64,000 nucleotides of DNA, taken from the NCBI GenBank assembly GCA_963855995.1, contig OY979719.1:17083312-17147311 (forward strand), read 5' to 3'. The stretch comes from Muricea muricata (Eukaryota; Cnidaria; Anthozoa; Malacalcyonacea; Plexauridae). Below, in pieces: positions 12,448 through 24,085 of the stretch. The notes under the pieces are model-generated. The model was not told where the DNA came from. It did no database searches and was given only the letters and a program-made list of their open reading frames with translations. Position numbers and translations under genes: made by a program. Each line of letters opens with the position of its first letter. Positions within the stretch are counted from its first letter, which is position 1.

Positions 12448-12675
12448 CAGCCTCGTACCCAGGCGCTTTATGTGCTGATAATACAGTTATACATAGAGAG
12501 ATCAGTCAATAAATTAGCGAGCGCGCGGGGGTGCTTGGGGAGGTTTTAAAGAGCGGTAAAGCTTCGCTCATTAAAACCTCCCCAAGCACCTCCGCGCGCT
12601 CGCTACTTCAGTAACTGACCTCTATAACTGTATTAAAAGCACAAAAAGCGCATGGGTACGAGGCTGGGTCAGGCA
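12439..12675. mobile_element. hAT-like palindromic MITE inserted in the SINE
   Basis: Element 12448-12666 (219 bp) is almost entirely an inverted repeat, with ends CAGCCTCGTACCCA and TGGGTACGAGGCTG and inner arms GGGGAGGTTTTAA / TTAAAACCTCCCC. GGTCAGGCA flanks it on both sides (12439-12447 and 12667-12675), an 8-9 bp target duplication. Termini CAG...CTG and duplication length suggest hAT. It is non-autonomous. Confidence 0.75.
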
Positions 12676-13213
12676 TATATTTTTCAGCTTGCCCGGTGTG
12701 AATATAACACAACAGATTAAACAAGTTGCCAACAGACTTATGTTGCAAGTTGATTTTGAAACTTCTTATCCAGAGTCTTGCTACAACTTTTTCAAAGAAA
12801 GAGGCAATTCAGGCAAACATATATAAATATACATAGCAAATTATTTAAAGTTTATCAGTTTACTGCTCGTTTCGGTGGTCATTTTTTTCGGTCGTCTATT
12901 TTGTTTTACTCTGGATAGACCAGTATGCATTGTGTCCTCAATTCACCATAGCAAAAAAAGATGGCGAATGTCGATTTTACCAGAATGCATTGAGGTCTGA
13001 AATCGTTAAAAAAGGCAAATTAACATCGTTTGAAGAACAGATAGAAGACAAAAGGTTATTTCCACACTTGTGTTAAAATTTCAATCCATTAGCTTTGCTT
13101 CTTGTTATTTTTTCCCAGGTATTCTTATTCCCAGGTATCATTCTAACAAAGATGTATCTCTTGGAGAGCGCGCTTTCATTTTTCCCGCTGTGCATGTCCA
13201 CGACTCCTCGCTC

Positions 13214-16200
13214 CTACTTTCTAACGTTTTTGGGAAGAAATGTCGAACCTGCTCCAACGGCAACGCTCTGACTTCTACCTCGCGATTTGTTTCTCTTTCC
13301 ACCGAGAACGCTCTGAGACGTTGACTTTCGAACGTTGACACTGCCTCTCCGCGTGCCGTGCTGGTGTATCTTTAATCTCTCCATGGTATCATGTTGAGAA
13401 TCTGGCTCCACGTTGATCTTTTTGTTTAAATTTTCTACAGAAAACGGAGGAATGTATTGCTGTCAGGCACCAGGGACATAGCCAGAACATTCAAAGGGGG
13501 GGGGGGGGGGGGAGCCCTGCAGATACTAATAATTATGATAGGTTTGACGCGCCTATCGCGTTAAATAGTAGGGAGGTTTAGCAAAGAGACGTGACGTCAA
13601 TGCGACGTAAAATGCCGTGATTGCCCATTTCCAGATTTGCTCACGGCATTTCCATATTGTTTTTACCTCGCTTTGGCGTTGTCAAAGGCGTTGTGTCGTC
13701 TTTGCTAAACCTCTCTATTAACGAAAGGGGGGGGGAGCCGCGGCTCCCTCGGCTCCCCTCCTGGCTACGTCCCAGTCAGGCACTGAGTGACGTAGGGAGA
13801 GGGGGGAGGAAGTGGCGCCCCTTTGAAAAAATTTCACCCTCTCCTAGGAATATTTAGACTGAAGTGTAACCTCTCTCTATTATCATTATTATGTTCTGCT
13901 GTAGCAATACCGTGTCGACAGTCGTCTATAAACCCTTACAGACAAGCAAGTTTTCTATGACAAGTTTTCATGTGGTAAGTTTTATTTGCTCGTCAGCTGT
14001 ACGAACTTCGTTGTTATTCTTTTTTACACAAGCACACTGTTCAAATGCTAACATATTAGCTTTTCAACATCCAAGTGCATTTGTCATAGAAAACTTGTCA
14101 ACGTCAATTGAGCCAGTGGTACTTTGGCCAGGAGTGCATTGTACAGGTGCAAACAAAAACGTTTAAATTTGCCAAAAAAACGTGTAATAAAAAATGTTTT
14201 GCATACACGCTTACACTTGGCAACTTTTAACTTTTTCGTTTGTAAGGGGCTACAATAGCAAATGCTAGCAGATCAAAATTTCGCCATTACTAGATCAATA
14301 GTAAGGTTACATAGGGAAGGGTGATTAATGGATTAGACAGACTTCTAATCAACTCGCCTTTGCAGCAAGCCAGTTGATCTGAAAACACGGAAAAATACTG
14401 GCACTAGTTGTCAAATAGAAATCCATTTTTCGATTCAAATTATCAAATTTCTCATGAAATATAATTTACTTTGTTTTTAAATTTCTGGTAGACTTATAAT
14501 TTTCTTTATTAAAGACCGTTACTAAGTTTCAACAAGTTTCACAAAGGAAAACAAAAGATATAAGTAATTAACAACAGTAAAATGGATTTCTATCTAGTAG
14601 CTAGTTCCAGGCCTTTTACTCACAGTCAGATCAGTTAGAGACTGATCTTTACGACAAGAATTCAAGAAACGTTTCATAATTACCTAAAAATTCTCTGTTT
14701 CCTTGTAAGCCATGTAAAAGAGGCACACAAGTTTCGTTTAGGGCTCCTGGAAACCCTGAACAAAAAGATTTAAGAAACTTTTTTACCAAGAATATTGTAT
14801 ATAGGTAGGAGCACATTAAACTGACGTGGTTTGTGTCTGAACCACCTGAAAACGACATCCGAGACGCGATGGTTTAGTATGGGTTGCATTGTTCAGTAAG
14901 CTGCCTGTTTTGGTTTGTCTAAACTGCCTGAAAAAGATATCTTAAACGTGGTGGTCTATAGTAGGCTGTCCTGGTGGTTGTTGAACTACCTGAAAAAGAT
15001 AACTTAAACGTGGTGGTCTATATTCAGTGAAGGTAGTAAGTATACTTACTACCTTAGCTTCAACGACAATTAAGCTGTCTTGGTTTGAACTATTTTTTAA
15101 AAAATATCTCTTAATGTAGTGGTCACGTATTTACGGTACAATAAACTATCGCAAATAAATTTATAACAACTCACTTTCAATTTTCACAAGAATGAGGGTG
15201 TCTCTTTCTTCCATGTGTTTAATGGCATAGTCCATAGGATTCGATAACAGATACTTACGAGTCCCGGTTTGGTCTGAGAGGTCAATTACATCTAAAGAAA
15301 AGAATCGAATATTTCCTACTCCATTGACCTGTGCCGTTTATCTGCTCTCTGCATTACGATTTGTAACTGTTTATACCTGTACGATACTGTTACTGGGACC
15401 TCATCCTTGCATAAACCAGAACAAAAACATAGATAATGACTTATATTGTAGTTCCAGTGGGTTTTCAAACCATCTAGCTCTATTATAATTATGGTTCCTC
15501 TCACTTCTAAACGTAAGAGTTTAGAACCGTTTTAAAGCTTCTCGGCATCGTGTGAACGGCGGATCTAAAAAGTTGCATTTTGGTATATTTACCGTCTTTC
15601 AATAGATCGCATCTCTCCTTTATGTTATCCAACAAAATACAAACTCTGCAATGAGGGTTGAATAACTCCTGACGATCGTCTAAATATACCGATAAAATAA
15701 TCAGATAAGCACCGCGTTCTTTGATAAACTAACTTTGCATGGGCGTAAAATGACTTAGGCGATATTCACAAACACGTATTATTAAAGTTGCATGTGCAAA
15801 TATCTAACAATTAGATTACGAGCTCGAGATTTCTATGCGGTGATAGTTGATGAAGGCGAGGCCCGAATAAGCTATCACAGCATAAAAATTGAGAGCGAGT
15901 AATCTAATTGTTTTAGTAGGATCGTTCCATAGCTCAAACAAATATATTCGTAGTTCTGTCAGTAAAATATTTCAGAATGAAAAAAATTAAGATTTTAATA
16001 ACGAATGTATGTGCTGGTTTCCCTACTGGCTATCTATTGAGGAATAGATAGCGAGTTGAGTAGCCAATCAAATTACAGTGTTTGCAATAGTATACTAGTA
16101 TGATTCTACAAAAATTCTGTCACAATTAAATGTGAAAACAAATTGTTACAAAATTGTTCTAGAGCCGGTATCGTGAAAGATTAGTTTGTGCGCTGCGTCC

Positions 16201-17004
16201 GCGGTTGAAACTTGAAAGCAAAAATCCAAAGCCTTGAAAGTCCTTGGATTTATAAAGAAGTGCTTCCAAGACCTTGAATTCATCTCGTTTTAGTTTCTGT
16301 GCATTTTTCGGCATTGAAAATTAAATTATAGTCATGTATGACTTTTAAATCTAGATCTGTTTTAAATTAAGTTGCAGTTATATTAGAGCATTATTTAACA
16401 ACTCTTTTTAGCCTGGAAAGTCTGCGGTCTTCTTGCAAGATAAGCCCTCAAAACGTTCTTGAATTTTCCTCCTCTTCACCCATAAGTGCCCGGCCTTTAC
16501 TACTTCAAATACCACTCGACTTCTTGTCATGCAAATGTTGTGACACGTCCGGAGCAAGTTGTCGCCTTTTTCCAAAGCAGTGCGTTATTAACGCGTTGGT
16601 AAGTCCCACTAAATCCCGTTCAATGTAAAGAACGAATGAATATGTTTCAAACAACCATAGTTCAATCTTCAAAATTTGTACAATAACATCCAAATTATCT
16701 AAAAATATACTTATTAAAACTAAATGCATATTGGGATTATAATCTTTGTTCTTTAGATACCCATAGTGTGTTGCATTTGATAGAAACGCCGAAATATCAG
16801 GTCTTCCTCCAGACGTCCTCATTTTTATCAGTCTTAAGCAGCTTGCTTTAACTTCGGACGGCAAATACACGCTTGAAGCAGCTGTACAGAATCTAGTATC
16901 TTAAATAACCGCTCTAGCATAAACTCTAAAATTATAATACATGTGCTTAAGTGTGTATAAGTCGAAAAGCTAGACTCACCGCCAAATTTAACAGTGATAA
17001 ACAT
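13214..17004 (-). CDS. CXorf65/C22orf15 family protein
   Basis: Homologue of the uncharacterised vertebrate CXorf65 and C22orf15 proteins. Five minus-strand exons: 17004-16980, 15679-15593, 15291-15175, 14755-14684 and 13434-13214. All junctions are GT/AG, phases close, and the protein has 173 residues (human CXorf65 is about 183). The N-terminal domain is recognisable in order: MFITVKFG, the FNPHCRVCILLDNIKERC segment, DLSDQTGTRKYLLSNP, MDYAIKHMEERDTLILVKIE, and ALNETCVPLLHGL. The last exon gives a very basic Ser/Arg/Lys-rich tail ending FLPKNVRK. The molecular function is unknown. The first exon encodes only eight residues, so automatic prediction would easily miss it. Confidence 0.88.
13495..13735. 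repeat. G-run and MITE with AGGGAGGTTTAGCAAAGA ends
   Basis: A run of about 15 G at 13496-13511 is followed by an inverted repeat. Its left end GGGAGGTTTAGCAAAGAGAC (about 13570) faces GTCTTTGCTAAACCTCTCTA (about 13699-13718). It is non-coding, 5' of the last exon of the CXorf65-like gene. Target duplication is unclear. Confidence 0.55.
15680..16979. other. Intron 1 of the CXorf65-like gene, with a dispersed repeat
   Basis: A segment at about 16015-16100 (CTATCTATTGAGGAATAGAT, then AGTAGCCAATCAAATTACAG) recurs at about 26200-26285 in L2HGDH intron 2, so it is a dispersed repeat. A 121-codon open frame at 16505-16870 has no recognisable similarity and lies wholly in this intron. Confidence 0.5.
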
Positions 17005-18211
17005 GGATGATATTATGCCGAAACCAGAATGCTACTTTCCAAAGTTGTTTCGAGTCGGAGGCAAAGTGTAGATAAGCGATGAGTGATTTGTCGTAGAAGT
17101 TTTTGCAGAAATGTTATAATATGGTAATTGAAGGGAAAATGAGTACAGTCTATTGGTCCGGCTTCGATATCCACCTGCTACAAGTGACATTAGTTCAATT
17201 TCAATTTAAAGCGTTGTGTTTAAATTTCTTGTCGTTATGGAAATTAACTGCAGTCGGAGTATGAGCATAATTATATCATCAAAAATTTAAGTGGTGAGAA
17301 ATTTGACCTTTAATAAGATATATTCTCCCCAATACTATATATATTGACTTTTCTTTGCGATTTTTAAAATCGATAACACTGCATTTCTGTAAATGACGGA
17401 TTTAGTTCTGACTTTGTGGAATTTGATAACGGTTTTAAACGTTTTTAAAATTATTTTAGCAAGATGCAAACAGTTTTGTACATCGATGCAGTGTGCGCTA
17501 TAAGATTTGGACTCAGGGGCGTAACTCCTGGGGGGTGTGAGGGGGAGGGGTGATATCCCCCAAAGTTCACAAATGGCGATTTTGTCGGGCAAATATCGAT
17601 AACTGGTTAGGCAAATAGTGCAGGAAAACCTAAATGCAAGGGTTAAGAGGACCCTGAAAGTGCCATTTCTAAAGATTTCTAGTGAAAGTTTTCTCACTCG
17701 TGGGAAAGGAAGGATACCTTTCATTAATATCGATCACACACCACTAATTTTGACCCTCTTCCTGGACTTCAGTAACGCTTTGCACGTCTTGGCATGCATC
17801 ATTCCTGTTGCTCAAGGGAGCTGATTGATCGAGGATTGACATGTTGAGAACGGACTATGCAGTTGAAATACTCATGGTAAAAGTAGGTTCAGTTGGTGAC
17901 TATTCCATATACGCGCCACGTACGGACGTACCTATTTTTTTAGATACAGAAAATCTGGAATATATCGCATAAATTTCGAACAGGAATTTATGAAACGGAA
18001 GTGCACATATTAGTCCAGTGAAACAAATATATATAGTTCAGTAATTTTGGTAATTTTGTCACAGAATTTTGACGTGAGAATGGCTTGAGCAAATTGCTTG
18101 AGTACAAACATCGAGTTTTTTGTTGTTTGAACGAGATTATTTTTATGTTTCTGTACTTAAGTTAGCATTATAATACAGTCGTAGACTCCTTTGCCGCTTT
18201 CTCTCAAAATC
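17005..18211. other. Divergent intergenic region between CXorf65-like and VTI1B
   Basis: About 1.2 kb between two divergently transcribed start codons. It must hold both promoters. No TATA box, CpG-rich core or repeat with clear ends was recognised. Confidence 0.4.
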
Positions 18212-20784
18212 ATGGCGTACAAAGGGCTGGATTCAGAAAAGTTTGAGGATTTGGGTGAGGAATTGGACGGCTTGTGTACGGGAATTCAATCGGGAATTGA
18301 GAAAATCCAGAGACTGGATGGAGGTAAAGAGACACAATTATTAGTCATGATTTAGTGCCTGATTGCTCAATTAAGATGTTAGTGGTAGGAAGTACCATGG
18401 ACAGGACAAAATAAACACCCCCCCCTAGATATGAGATATTTCCTTGTGTGTAGTATTTTTTGGGCAGATGTAAAGGGGGGAGAGTGGTGGTGCTAATATT
18501 CACTTGCCCCTCAATTAGCATGTCACAAATAATAAATAATGAACAATCAACGTAGACTGGATATACCTTTCCATATTGTAAATAAACAACCTCAACAATG
18601 TTGAAAATAGTTTCAACTGTGAAACATAAGAAACTACTTCCTATCATCTCGCTTGATTTGGTTATTATGTAGAGTAGTATTGATGGGACAAGTATATATG
18701 GTTTTTTAAAGCAACAAAGTTATTAAAATGAAAAAAATAGTTCAACTGTGAAACATAAGAAACTACTTCCTATCATCTTGCTTGATTGGGTTGTTCCAGA
18801 AAAGATCCACCCCCAAGGAGGAAATTAACAATACCCCCTCTCCAGACATCCTATACATATTTAAGACATTCTTTAGGTGATCCCCGTCTTCGCCTTCTCT
18901 GGACGGCAAAAATTTCCTCTGTGGGTGGGTTATGGATCTGTTTTGGAATTTGGTATATAAGTTGTAAACAGAATAATTTCATTATCAACCAGTCAAAGCT
19001 ATGCATCCAAATATTGAAGATTATTGCAGGCTCTCCCTCCCTAGGGACTAGCATAGCACACTGCCTAATTAATGGCAAGTTTGCCTCGTCCTTGGTGCTT
19101 TGATGTTCTTTTGATGTTAATTCTACGGCAGCCTGTGCGTGAGTCAGGCATGTGCACGATTCATTTGGCAAGTGTAAAGTGGCAACTGTACATGTCACTG
19201 TTTTAATAGGAATAATTGCTTGAAAAAGGCAGTCATTTTGCAGTTACCTGGCAATAATAGTATTGTGCTATACCCCCCTCCCCCCCCCCCCCCCCCCCCC
19301 CGTCCTGTCCCCCCTGCCTTTTTTCATTATATGCTGATGGCTGGTGACATTTTCTTGGCTTTCTAACTGTAGAACTTAAGAAACAAAAAATACGAGAAGT
19401 CCAGAAACAAATTGAAGATTCAAAGATTATCGTAAGTTAACTAAGTTACAATTCACTTGAAGATATGATTATTTTAGTCACTAAAATGTAAAGTTGCTTA
19501 TGTGTATATTATTATTTTAGTTTGTATTATGTTATTATTACATGTAAGAGATAGACGCTAAGAAGGAAGGACATCGAGTGGACATGTAGCATCTGAGGAA
19601 TTTGTATGACATAAATCCTGACCTCCAAGTTTCATTTACAAATTTAGTTGGAAGAGATGGAGGAGGAAGCAGCCATTGCTCCAGCTTCATTCAGGAATAA
19701 AATGAATGCAAGAGTACGAAACAAAGCCCGTGAGCTTGAAAAGATTAAACGAGATTTGGTTAGTGTAAATTGTTGGACTGATAATGTCATTATCTGAAAA
19801 CTAAATCTCGAAAGTTTTAAACTTTTAGAATAAAATAACCAGTGGCGTGCAAGCATCTTCCGCAAGAGATGATCTGTTCTCATCAGGATCCAAAGATTAT
19901 GATCCAAATGTATGTTCATGTTTTACTTTCGGCTTTAGCCATTCAACTTTAGTATGGTTGCAATGCAATTTCCTTATTCAATTAACAGGCTGGTCAAAGA
20001 AATAAACTTGTCCAAGGCACAGATATACTGAATCGGACCTCAGACAGTATTGCAAGATCACAACAAGTTGCTGCAGAATCAGGTGAGCAATTGTGACAAT
20101 GACAAGCCTAGAGAAAAGCAACTAGACAGTGGCGCAACAAATATTTTCTACCTTTTGCAGAACAAATTGGCGTTGAAATCATTGACGATTTGGATATGCA
20201 GAGAGAGTCCTTGTTACGAACTCGTGATAGGGTCAGTAAAAGATTTTCTCAGGGGAGATTTTCAGTACAGAAAAATTTTTTTGCCCTGATATCTTATATG
20301 TTTACTTACAGCTGAAAGAAACTGACCAAGACTTGAACACTAGCCGGAAAATTTTAACCAGTATGGCATTCAGGTAAAGCAGCGACAAACAAATTAGGCC
20401 AGCCATTATTGCATTGATACCCAATTTGCAACGTTTAATTACTCACATAATATTGTTCTGGTTTCCAGAAAATTAACACCAGTCATTCACTCATGTTTAT
20501 ATCTTAGGTGTTTTATCTTAAGTATTTTCAATGAAAGGATGTTCCTCTATATTTTTCTAATTAGAAATTAAAATAGTTAAAGGTTTGGATATGTATTGGT
20601 ACCAGACAAGTACTGCATATATCATAAATAAACATGTATTTACAAGTATTAAAGAAATCATGCCCTAAAACATTCTTTTTTTTTCTTTTCTAGGGTGGCA
20701 ACAAACAAACTTATCATGGGAATTATAATTCTTGTCGAACTTGCAATTATTGGTGCTATTGTGTATGTTCGATTTTTCAAATAG
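18212..20784 (+). CDS. VTI1B: Qb-SNARE VTI1B
   Basis: Vesicle-fusion SNARE of late endosome/lysosome and Golgi traffic. Eight exons: 18212-18323, 19373-19431, 19648-19758, 19829-19909, 19989-20082, 20161-20231, 20312-20373 and 20694-20784. GT/AG junctions, closed phases, and 226 residues (human VTI1B 232). An N-terminal helical Habc-type region starts MAYKGLDSEKFEDL. The SNARE motif runs from about 126 to 195, with the zero-layer Gln about 166 in DLDMQRESL. A single C-terminal tail anchor is NKLIMGIIILVELAIIGAIV. The LVELAIIGAIVYVRFFK ending is closer to VTI1B than VTI1A. Exon 1 lies 1.05 kb from exon 2, across an intron with repeats and a C-run. Confidence 0.94.
18605..18795. repeat. Direct duplication inside VTI1B intron 1
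   Basis: The segment with GAAACATAAGAAACTACTTC and CTATCATCT(C/T)GCTTGATT occurs twice, at about 18610-18660 and 18740-18790, about 130 bp apart. The second copy runs into the dispersed repeat also seen at 2.26-2.35 kb. Confidence 0.6.
19273..19302. repeat. C homopolymer run
   Basis: A run of about 30 C with one interruption, in VTI1B intron 1, just before exon 2. A simple repeat prone to length error in assembly. Confidence 0.8.
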
Positions 20785-22248
20785 TGATGTCGAATAGGAA
20801 CTCTTCAATAATTTGATGACAGTTGTGGCAGTTATATAAACATAACTTGCTTAGAATAAGTAAAGCTAATATAATTTTGTGGAAACACCACGTAAGTTTA
20901 TTATCGCAAAGCTTTCGATCCGTAATTTGGAGCTTACAGATCGTAAGCTTTGCAATAATAAACTTATGTGGCGTTTCCACAAAATTATATTTAATTTGAT
21001 ATTCACCATACAAGGAACTTAAGTAAAGCTAGCTGGGCACGAGAACTCATACATAATTGGGTTCTGAGAATTTTACCCTTTCAGGCTGAAACAAAGATTT
21101 ATTGTGTTTGATATCTGTTGAACTGATTTACACAACCTCCCATGATGATTGGCTCATTAGCCAAGTGCCTTCAATGTAAGGATGAATTTACAGGGGGGTG
21201 TGTGTTATTTTTCATGATAAAGCAGAAAATACTAGAGACATAATGAGACACACACTATATATATATACATACACTGCTTGAGTACTTTGAAATGCAGTTA
21301 ATAGTGCGTGACACACAACATCGTTGCCTGTGCTTCGATGTTCTATGCCAGTGAGTGATGTGCGCATGTCATGCACACACGAGTCATTCTATTTATTTAT
21401 CTTTTTTCTTATCTCCCACGTGTGTGTATCCTGCCCGCACCATCATAGGAACTCAAAGTGACGAGGCTGGTGGTCACGCTTAAGTTCTTGACATATAGGC
21501 ATCACAGCAGGGCACACCCTTCCCCCATTGAATCCATCCAGTTTTAATGTTTATAATTATGCAGTTAGCATTAAGTGAAACCATAATATGCAATTATAAT
21601 GACCAACAACTTGTACTTAGCATGGTGAGCATCAAAATCAGTTTGTGGAAACACTGCGAAAATTTATTATTGTGAAGCTTTCAATCCGATAATTTATTTA
21701 TTAGCACTAATAATGAAGATCTGAGCTTGCATATCAAAACTTGTGGTGGTAAATATTTCCAAGCTTGCAGTAATAAATTTTCTTATTCTATAAAATTAAA
21801 CTTTTGATAACTGTTAATAAGCATGCATATAACTATCTGACATCATTTGCAATTATTCCAAAGGTTAGTTTAGCCATCCAGTACACTCAATATTAATTAC
21901 CATGCATGAATATAATTATTATACCTATTGTACCAATATATACCAATGTATTTAATTATGAATTACATAATTATTAATCTGTTATTTTCCATTTGGAAGT
22001 GTTTGAAACGATACTAGGGGTATAAAAAGTGGTACTCCCTCTCCAATTATGAAGCTTTTTGCACTCCTGGATGCACAGAATTTCTAGATTTAAATATTTG
22101 TTTTCTGTAGGCTGGGTTGGGGAAGTCTCCTGCATAGCTATTTTTAAGGGTAGGGGGTGTTGTAAGCAATATTCACCTGACATTGAGATATGAGCCTCAA
22201 GGTCTGTTAGTTTGGACAAGCTTGGTTGTCACTTAGCTCATTTTGTCT
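20785..22248. other. Intergenic between VTI1B and the small membrane protein gene (tail to tail)
   Basis: It contains an inverted repeat of about 55-bp arms at 20869-20992 (arms carry TAATATAATTTTGTGGAAAC and GCAAAGCTTTCGATC). A related single copy lies at about 21640-21695 and another at 3930-3980. The rest is AT-rich with no exon signal. Confidence 0.55.
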
Positions 22249-23703
22249 TCATTGTTTTTTTAAGTCCTCTTTGCATTCTTCAACATATTTCAGATCTTCA
22301 GAACTTAATGTAAAGAAATTATCTCTCTGTTTTGCAACCCACTGTCTAATCTAAACAAGAAAACATGGCATTAAAGTTAAATAATACATGTTTTAATTAT
22401 TCTGCAATGCATACACAAAGACTTGTTTGGACTTACTGGCTGAAAACAATGATTTTCAGATCTGTACTCATGGAAGAAAACCATGTAGATCGTCATCACT
22501 GGAAAATAATTTAAAAATGTATATTATTAGGGTCTCCAACTAATGTTGCCAGTGTTGGTAAGTGCAATCAAAAGCACTCAAAACCGTATGATCTTTTATC
22601 ACCAAAATGAGTATAATTGAGAATTTGATGTTTTGAGGTATGGCCCTTCGACAGAAAGTCGAAAGATATTGTCCTGGGAACATGTGAATTACGTAGGAAT
22701 GACCATAGGCTGCCCAAAAATGTGTGTAAAATTTGTCGTGAGCCACGCCCATCCAGGAAATTCATTGTATATATTAAAATACATAACATGTATTCATAAT
22801 ATATACAATGACTTTCCTAAATGGCACTTATGGCTCGCGACAAATTTTACACTGTACACTTTTTGGGCGGACTATGGAATGACATGAATTATCATCAAGC
22901 AATCTTGCACTGAAAAGTTTAGAGCACACAAAACCCTTATGCCAGGAGGCAATCCATGTAAACCTTTCACGCTGGAGATATGACAATGTGAAATTGATTA
23001 TATTTACAGTTTTTATCAGATAGTGCTGGGCACTAGTTAGTAATAGACAACTACTAAGTGACTACCACTACTGCTGCCTTAACCCATCATTCAGCCAACT
23101 AGAGGAGCTTGGTCTACCCAGCTGACCAATCAGATTGCTTAAAATAGGGATAAACTCTCTATCATAGTTACAGTACTATGCAAGGTAATTTTGGTATATA
23201 CTGAAACAGTTCGAATCACGCTGGAAAGTTTGTCTTGTGCAACATAGAACCCTGTTTTTTCGTTTTGTTGCTTTTAGCTATTTTATGGTAAATTTCAGTC
23301 AAGGGTATATTTCCAAACTTTTCAGACAGGATTTAATACTGGTATATACCATCCAATATGGCAGCAGAGAACAGTGAACACCAGTATAATTGATCCACAT
23401 ATCGATTGCTACCAGTAACTGTTTCACTACAAAAACTAGTGCAAAATTATCACTGTTTCATTGTCCAAGCTTGAACTGGTGGAGTGAAGAGGTGTAATAC
23501 ACCAAAAAGTGATTAACTTACACCCCCTCCCCCCCATTCTGCATATGCTAAATTTTCTCACCGAGCGTGGCTCCAACAGTAAATCTTTTGAATAGTTTTT
23601 CATTATTTGGAAAGATTAAAGGCTTCTGAAGCAGTTTTCTTTCTTCTTCTGGGATCTTATCCCAGTTTTTTGGCAAGCCAAACGACGGCTCAGAATCCGA
23701 CAT
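22249..23703 (-). CDS. Small single-pass membrane protein of unknown family
   Basis: Three minus-strand exons: 23703-23562, 22498-22437 and 22350-22249. GT/AG sites, closed phases, and 101 residues. The protein starts MSDSEPSFGLPKNWDKIPEE, then has a Lys/Leu-rich segment. One hydrophobic stretch of about 18 residues (FTVGATLGVMTIYMVFF, about 41-58) is followed by a charged tail with IRQWVAKQRDNFF and ending EECKEDLKKQ. I do not recognise the family. Size and layout resemble small inner-membrane or ER proteins, but that is inference. It is divergent from L2HGDH, with 382 bp between the start codons. Confidence 0.75.
22680..22893. mobile_element. Palindromic MITE in intron 1 of the small membrane protein gene
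   Basis: Arms of about 95 bp: the left includes GTAAAATTTGTCGTGAGCCA and the right its complement around TGGCTCGCGACAAATTTTAC, with an AT-rich loop. No coding capacity. Confidence 0.65.
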
Positions 23704-24085
23704 ATTGATTCTGCATTGAAGCAGGGGGGGAGGGTGAGAATGTGGAATAATGCCTCTTCCATTTTGAAGAAAGATATTCCTTTCGAAGTGCGACAATTTC
23801 AACTCTCGTTCAAAGTTGCATTAAAGACCTTAAGACTGTATGCGTGCCTAAATTATATTCTTTGAGCTCAAAATATTCGTTTTGTCAACATTTCATTGCA
23901 GTTGAAAGCCAGGAAAATAGGATAGTTACAAGAATCTTGCCAGAATTCCCCGGAGTTTCTTCGACTTTTCCGCCAAATTTCCTTTACCGAATACCAGTAT
24001 CACCAGCTGTGAACTCAATATCACTGATTCACTGTATCAGCATGCAGTCACGGTATTTTGACTATGGTGTCGTTTTGTTGTCAAA
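23704..24085. promoter_or_regulatory. Probable bidirectional promoter region
   Basis: Only 382 bp separate the divergent start codons of the small membrane protein (minus) and L2HGDH (plus). Both promoters must therefore lie here unless an untranslated exon exists. No TATA box is evident. Confidence 0.5.

Noticed and set aside
16505-16870. 121-codon minus-strand frame
   Set aside because: It lies inside intron 1 of the CXorf65-like gene, and joining it breaks the phase between MFITVKFG and exon 2.
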